Of a stretch of 64,000 nucleotides of DNA, positions 59,049-64,000 are shown piece after piece. The number at the start of each line of letters is the position of its first letter. Positions within the stretch are counted from its first letter, which is position 1. Origin of the DNA: Cryptomeria japonica. Lineage: Eukaryota > Streptophyta > Pinopsida > Cupressales > Cupressaceae. The stretch is from assembly GCF_030272615.1 (NCBI RefSeq), contig NC_081412.1, positions 27,419,001-27,483,000 on the forward strand, in the 5' to 3' direction. A program made the position numbers and the translations under genes. The notes under the pieces were generated by a model. The model was not told the origin of the DNA. It worked only from the letters and a program-made list of their open reading frames with translations, and searched no databases.

Positions 59049-62000
59049 ATGGTTGAAACCCGTCTTCAAAAATCTAGGAGAAAAGCTAAAGAAGCTCAAG
59101 GGCCCATAAACATGAGTTCTTATGAGTATGACAATGATGTCTTCTACAATCCTGAGCACACTACATTACCAGACATGAATGTTTATAGACACAATCCAAA
59201 TGTGGAAAGCGCAAACGCTATACACAACGCTACACACAATGATAATGTGGACAATTCTTCAATACTATCAGCAGACATACAAGAATCTATAATGGATCCT
59301 CAATTCAATAGATTGGTTGAAGAGATAATGAGGAGAGATCGTCAATACTTTCTAAACATGATGGCACAAAGTGGAGCTAAAATACCACATGATTTTGACT
59401 TATCTCAACTTATGGAAAGTAGACCTTCACAACAAACTCAACCTAATAGTGGAGGACCCAATAATATGATGCCGGAGTCACCATCAGTTTTGCTTCAGAA
59501 ACCAGCAATCCCACATATACAAGCTCAAATGCATGATACTTACACTCAAAGACCATCATGGAGGCCTTATGTTCAAACACATGCTCAAGATATGGGTCAA
59601 CCAAGACAAATGGATACTCAAGGACTTCTTCAAAATTTTGACACAAGAAGACCTCATGCCAAAATTGGGGGCAACATAATGGAAAATGAAAGGCCCATTG
59701 AATATGGTTTATATACACAAAATAGATATGGGGTCCCTCAACAAGAAGTTATGCCAAGTGCTCCATACATGTCGCAACAATATAGACCTCCATATGGACA
59801 TGTCTACGATCAGTATCATCCATATATGCAACAAGCTCCTCCTCAAATGGGTGTTTCAAACATGGGATATGCTACAAGAAATCCATCTCCTCCCAAAAAT
59901 AATTTGGAGCAACAAATTAGAGATCTACAAAAGAAAGTGGAAGACATGGGCACATCAAAACCCACATATACTATGAGAGATATATGCCCTTATCCCTTTG
60001 ATAAGAGCATTCCAATGCCTCCGTTTCCTCCGCACTTTGCAACACCGAAATTTGACAAATATAGAGGGAGAGGAGATCCCAAGGCACACATAAGACAATT
60101 CTTCACAGCTTGCATTGAGGTAGCGGCAGAAGAAACATACTTAATGAGGTTGTTCCCACAGAGCTTAGGAGATCAAGCGATGGAATGGTTTTCTCAATTA
60201 CCTCCCGGTATTAAGTCATGGGGCGACTTGGCAGAGGCATTCATTCAGCATTTTTCTTACAACATTGAAACAGATGTCTCAGTTACTACCTTGTGCAATA
60301 CGAAACAAAAAGAAGGAGAATCTTTTGCGTCATTTTTACAAAGATGGAGAAACTTAGCTAGCAGATGCTCTTGTGAAATCCCGCAAAAACAAATGGTGGA
60401 AATGTTCACACAAAATGTTAACAAGGCTATTGGTTATGATCTCAGAAAAGCTTGTTTGTCTACATTCAAGGATGTCATTGAAAAGGGCCTAGCAACAGAA
60501 AAGGTCTTGATTGAACAAGGAGTTATCAAACTATTCAAAGAAAACAAAGAGGACTTTAAGGGAAAGGACAAACCAAAGTTTTGGAACAAGAACAAGAACA
60601 CAGTTAATGATGGTGTTGTTGATGCCAACACAGTGAGACCAAAGTTCATCTTTTCTGGATCAAATTCTACCAACAATCAAGTGAACAATCAAATGGCTGC
60701 TAAACCACGAAGGAAGTACACTCCATTGGGAGAACCACTTGAATCAGTATTCAAAAAGCTTGTAGCAAACAAAGTGATCACGGTCCCAGATTTTCCTCCA
60801 TATGAACCAAAGGTAAAACCGAATTGGTGGAATGATGATGAATATTGTGAATTTCATAAGAGCAAGGGTCACAAGACAAGTAATTGCCATCGATTGAAAA
60901 ACATTGTACAAGATCTCATTGACAGAGGAGATATTGAGATTGAGGGACATTCATCTAACCAAGAGCATGAGGTGTTTAAGGAACCATTCCCGAAACATGA
61001 CAAGGGAAAAGGCAAAGTCACAGATGATCAAGCCAATTACACTAGAACATCTTACAATTATGATTCCACTATTAATCACATCTCAATGGACAATCATATT
61101 TCTACCATCACTATCAAAAATAAAAATCCTGAGAATCCTCCTCAACGACCTAAAATTGTCCTAAAAGGTGTGGGATCTTCGTCCACATCTACCTCTGAAT
61201 GTCATGTTACAACCCGTCGAGGTAAGATCACATTGCCAGGTACCTCTACTAAGAATACCAATCTTCCGTCAACTAAGCCTGAGTATGATCTTGTAGAGAA
61301 ATTAGGGAAAACACCCGCACTCATCTCTATTCTTGAGCTCTTACGTATATCTCCTGCACATAAAGCTGTCCTTGACAAAACCTTGAGAGATACTGTTGTC
61401 CCTACTGATCTGAACGTGGATCAGTTTCAAGCCATGGTGGGATACCTATCCATTCCACACTCCCTCACATTCACAGAAGCTGATGACGCCTCCATAAGTC
61501 AGCCGCATAATGCACCTCTACATATTGAAGCCTTCATACATAAACACCGAATAAAACGAGTCCTGATAGATGGAGGAGCAGGTCTTAATATTTGTACATT
61601 GAGCACCATCAGACAATTGGGATATTCTGACAAAGCTGTGAATGCTACAAACCAAATCACTATTAAGGCTTATGATGATGAAGAGCGTTCGTCCAAGGGC
61701 ATAGTCATCTTACCACTAAGAATAGGGCCAGTCACAAAGGACGTGATTTGTCAAGTCCTGGATCTAGACCTCACGTATAACATATTGCTAGGACGTCCGT
61801 GGATTCATGAAATGAGAGCGGTCCCATCAACATACCATCAGTGCATAAAATTTCCTCATAATGGAGTCGAGGTAACGGTCAATGGTGATCCAAATCCATT
61901 CATATATTGCAATAACTTGAGATCACATACTGAGATTATCATTCCTAGCAATCGTGAGGCTACTCCTTCTTCAGCATATATTGATCCTGAGTCATTAAAG

Positions 62001-64000
62001 CCCTCGACATCCAAACAAGGTGAACTTAGAGCCAAGTTTCAAGACAAAGGCATGGGAGAATACACTCTGAATCAAACAATGTTCTTACGACAAGTCATGA
62101 ACTCCCCCAAGGAATATGGGAGACCACATCCTAATAAGCAAATCTCCATCATGCTCCTCAAATGGGATCCTACCGTCTTTCAAAAATGGGGCGAACTAGA
62201 GGAAGAAAGTTTATATAAAATGCTATATAAGGACGCTGAAGATGATACACATGATCAAATTATAATACCCTGTGAAAACTATGGTAAAGGTTTCAAAATT
62301 CTGCAGAGATTCGGGTATGATGGAAAAAGTCCTCTCGGACTACGCAAAGAAGGTGTCATGGAGCCTCTACAACCTGAGCTAACTACAAGAAGGGAACGCT
62401 CTAAGGGGCTTGGTTTTCTAAATCCCAAGATTCAAAACAAGAGAACAAAACAGATATGGCGAGTCAAAGTGGCTGAAGTTCAACAAGAGGATAATTATTC
62501 CACAGACTCCAATGAGTGGGAATGGGGTTCAGACAAATCCTCCAGCGACTATGAACTTAATGAGACATTTAGAGAGCCAGATGAACCTACAGAGGAGGAG
62601 GAGTTTTACAAGAAATTCAGAGTTGGTCAAGAACCGACCCATAAGGATCCCGCACAAGCTTCGTTTCAGGGCCCTAGGTCAGGATCACATAGGATGAGGA
62701 CACCTGTCCCTGAGGGTGCTACTAGTGATGATAATTTGGACTCACTCACGATCGACACTGATGAGGAGAGTGCCATAGACGACCTCGATGACTACCTTGA
62801 CATACCTGAATATAACCACATCTTCACTATTAGCCTTGCGGACTCTAAAAACACTAAAGACCTTCCCCTCGTTCACCCCCAACTCATTGACTGGGATCAG
62901 GATGGACCACCACAGATTGATACATTTCAAAATGACGAAGCTATTGTTGATTATCTTGGCATTCGCGATGATCTTCCTCTTGGAGACCATAAAGCAGGAT
63001 ATGCCATAGAGCTAAATAACATGGCATACTTTGGTGAGGGTGTCGGGCCTTCTAGTCGCAAAAATGTGAAAATAAAGACAAAACAAGGGTCTTATGGCGA
63101 AAACCACACTGTGGCGCTCTCTGACTCTAAAAAAGTAAAAAGAAAGGACGTATTTGAGGGTGAAAACCTCTCTGAGGCGCCCGAAGATGGAAGGCTTGAC
63201 ATTCTCCCGGCATCATACGAGGAAAAATCATCCATGTTGGTAGAGGAGACTATAAAGACAAACATTGGTACAGCAGAGGTTCCACACAACATATTTTTGG
63301 CTCAATCATTGACAGAGGCCGAGAGAGCAAAATTCATAAGCTTCTTTAAGGAACGACAAGTCAACTTCGCATGGTCTTATGCTGATATGCCTGGACTAGA
63401 CCCCGAGTTAGTAATGCATCATTTAACAGTCAAACCGGGGGCAAAACCAGTAAAACAGAAATTGAGGAAAATGCATCCACAGGTGGCATTGCTAGTCAAG
63501 GCAGAGCTGGAGAAATTACTAGATGTCGGATTCATACGCCCAATTGATTATCCCGAATGGATTTCCAACTTAGTACCTGTTAGCAAACCAGATCGCAGCA
63601 TCCGAATATGTACAGACTTCAGGGATATCAACAAGGCTTGTCCGAAGGACGATTTCCCATTACCAAACATTGATTTAATTGTTGATCTCACAGCAGGCCA
63701 TGCGATGTTATCTTTAATGGACGGATTCTCGGGATACAATCAGATCAGGATCGCACCTGAAGATCAACATAAAACATCATTCACTTGTCCATGGGGAACC
63801 TTCTGCTGGAATGTCATGCCCTTTGGGCTGAAAAATGCAGGTGCCACGTATCAACGAGCCATGACTACTATCTTCCATGATCTCATGCATGTAAAGGTGG
63901 AAGATTATGTCGACGACCTTTTGGTTAAATCAATAGACAGAAATACACACTTGGACATACTTTCAGTTGCTTTTGATAGGCTGGAAAAATACAAGGTAAG
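59049..64000 (+). CDS. Gypsy-2 gag-protease-RT polyprotein, open to the window edge (at least 1650 codons)
   Basis: The ATG at 59049-59051 follows an in-frame TAG at 59043, so this start is well supported. Residues 1-330 are Q/P/M-rich with a short coiled-coil-like stretch (about 285-301). The gag core lies at about 334-450 (RGRGDPKAHIRQFFTACIE, AMEWFSQLPPGIKSW). A C-x2-H-x4-H-x4-C zinc motif is at 600-613. The protease carries VLIDGGAG with D841 and, later, LLGRPWIHEM. A G-patch-like segment spans about 1079-1123 (YGKGFKILQRFGYDG ... KGLGF). An acidic linker (about 1150-1270) precedes RT: DFRDINKACPKDDFPLPNI from about 1523, catalytic D1558 (SLMDGFSGYNQ), and YVDD at 1620-1623. I found no stop or shift by reading every codon. 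RNase H and integrase must follow outside the window. It likely is a live or recently live gene. Confidence 0.93.
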   Translation, partial: MVETRLQKSRRKAKEAQGPINMSSYEYDNDVFYNPEHTTLPDMNVYRHNPNVESANAIHNATHNDNVDNSSILSADIQESIMDPQFNRLVEEIMRRDRQYFLNMMAQSGAKIPHDFDLSQLMESRPSQQTQPNSGGPNNMMPESPSVLLQKPAIPHIQAQMHDTYTQRPSWRPYVQTHAQDMGQPRQMDTQGLLQNFDTRRPHAKIGGNIMENERPIEYGLYTQNRYGVPQQEVMPSAPYMSQQYRPPYGHVYDQYHPYMQQAPPQMGVSNMGYATRNPSPPKNNLEQQIRDLQKKVEDMGTSKPTYTMRDICPYPFDKSIPMPPFPPHFATPKFDKYRGRGDPKAHIRQFFTACIEVAAEETYLMRLFPQSLGDQAMEWFSQLPPGIKSWGDLAEAFIQHFSYNIETDVSVTTLCNTKQKEGESFASFLQRWRNLASRCSCEIPQKQMVEMFTQNVNKAIGYDLRKACLSTFKDVIEKGLATEKVLIEQGVIKLFKENKEDFKGKDKPKFWNKNKNTVNDGVVDANTVRPKFIFSGSNSTNNQVNNQMAAKPRRKYTPLGEPLESVFKKLVANKVITVPDFPPYEPKVKPNWWNDDEYCEFHKSKGHKTSNCHRLKNIVQDLIDRGDIEIEGHSSNQEHEVFKEPFPKHDKGKGKVTDDQANYTRTSYNYDSTINHISMDNHISTITIKNKNPENPPQRPKIVLKGVGSSSTSTSECHVTTRRGKITLPGTSTKNTNLPSTKPEYDLVEKLGKTPALISILELLRISPAHKAVLDKTLRDTVVPTDLNVDQFQAMVGYLSIPHSLTFTEADDASISQPHNAPLHIEAFIHKHRIKRVLIDGGAGLNICTLSTIRQLGYSDKAVNATNQITIKAYDDEERSSKGIVILPLRIGPVTKDVICQVLDLDLTYNILLGRPWIHEMRAVPSTYHQCIKFPHNGVEVTVNGDPNPFIYCNNLRSHTEIIIPSNREATPSSAYIDPESLKPSTSKQGELRAKFQDKGMGEYTLNQTMFLRQVMNSPKEYGRPHPNKQISIMLLKWDPTVFQKWGELEEESLYKMLYKDAEDDTHDQIIIPCENYGKGFKILQRFGYDGKSPLGLRKEGVMEPLQPELTTRRERSKGLGFLNPKIQNKRTKQIWRVKVAEVQQEDNYSTDSNEWEWGSDKSSSDYELNETFREPDEPTEEEEFYKKFRVGQEPTHKDPAQASFQGPRSGSHRMRTPVPEGATSDDNLDSLTIDTDEESAIDDLDDYLDIPEYNHIFTISLADSKNTKDLPLVHPQLIDWDQDGPPQIDTFQNDEAIVDYLGIRDDLPLGDHKAGYAIELNNMAYFGEGVGPSSRKNVKIKTKQGSYGENHTVALSDSKKVKRKDVFEGENLSEAPEDGRLDILPASYEEKSSMLVEETIKTNIGTAEVPHNIFLAQSLTEAERAKFISFFKERQVNFAWSYADMPGLDPELVMHHLTVKPGAKPVKQKLRKMHPQVALLVKAELEKLLDVGFIRPIDYPEWISNLVPVSKPDRSIRICTDFRDINKACPKDDFPLPNIDLIVDLTAGHAMLSLMDGFSGYNQIRIAPEDQHKTSFTCPWGTFCWNVMPFGLKNAGATYQRAMTTIFHDLMHVKVEDYVDDLLVKSIDRNTHLDILSVAFDRLEKYKV

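Larger units (their letters stand above)
55920..64000 (+). mobile_element. Gypsy-2: young Tat-lineage Ty3/gypsy element, 3' part beyond the window
   Basis: LTR 55920-56693, primer site, a 2.3-kb leader and an open gag-protease-RT frame to the window edge. It sits in Copia-3 gag with gttac at 55915-55919 as the expected left TSD. The RT text FRDINKACPKDDFPLPNID and YVDD, the gag zinc motif and the long gag-to-RT distance fit the Tat/Ogre group. It is the only element in the window without stops or shifts. Confidence 0.9.

Overview
The window looks like repeat-dominated nuclear DNA from a seed plant with a large genome; a gymnosperm is plausible but this is inference. I could support no host gene, rRNA, tRNA or CRISPR array. 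Nearly everything recognisable is a plant LTR retrotransposon (Ty1/copia or Ty3/gypsy), a solo LTR, or a decayed relic. Several elements are inserted inside each other, and the nesting can be read from 5-bp target-site duplications (TSDs).

Layout. 1-8564: a minus-strand copia element (Copia-1, Sirevirus-like) whose integrase is split by a 2.16-kb solo LTR (3049-5210). 9016-17381: a minus-strand LTR-like sequence split by an almost complete chromovirus-type gypsy element (9446-17242). 17936-19979: another minus-strand LTR-like stretch split by a 790-bp solo LTR. 19980-34917: a plus-strand copia (Copia-2) split by a 10.2-kb element (23072-33251). That element carries a gag-like gene and a second, unrecognised ORF but no reverse transcriptase, and its second ORF is itself split by a 4.0-kb solo LTR (27800-31768). 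34918-38972: a minus-strand gypsy relic with gag and protease only. 39672-40539: an 868-bp solo LTR. 41736-43180: a gypsy RNase H-integrase relic. 46265-51335: a pair of direct repeats around a 2.0-kb solo LTR (47902-49944). 52374-53713: a minus-strand LTR interrupted by Copia-3 (53719 onward), whose gag is interrupted by a young Tat-lineage gypsy element (55920 to the window edge).

The Tat-lineage gypsy is the one apparently intact element. Its gag-protease-RT frame is open from 59049 to 64000 (1650 codons, no stop) and includes a G-patch-like segment between protease and RT. Its 2.3-kb leader carries two arrays of a roughly 20-bp repeat with core GCGTCTGTG, and its LTR carries five AT-rich palindromes.

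The genes work together only as retrotransposon gene sets: gag packages RNA, protease/RT/RNase H copy it, integrase inserts it. Most copies are dead through stops, frameshifts, lost catalytic residues and insertions. The candidate for something undescribed is the RT-less two-ORF element at 23072-33251, together with the structured leader and LTR of the gypsy element at 55920-64000.
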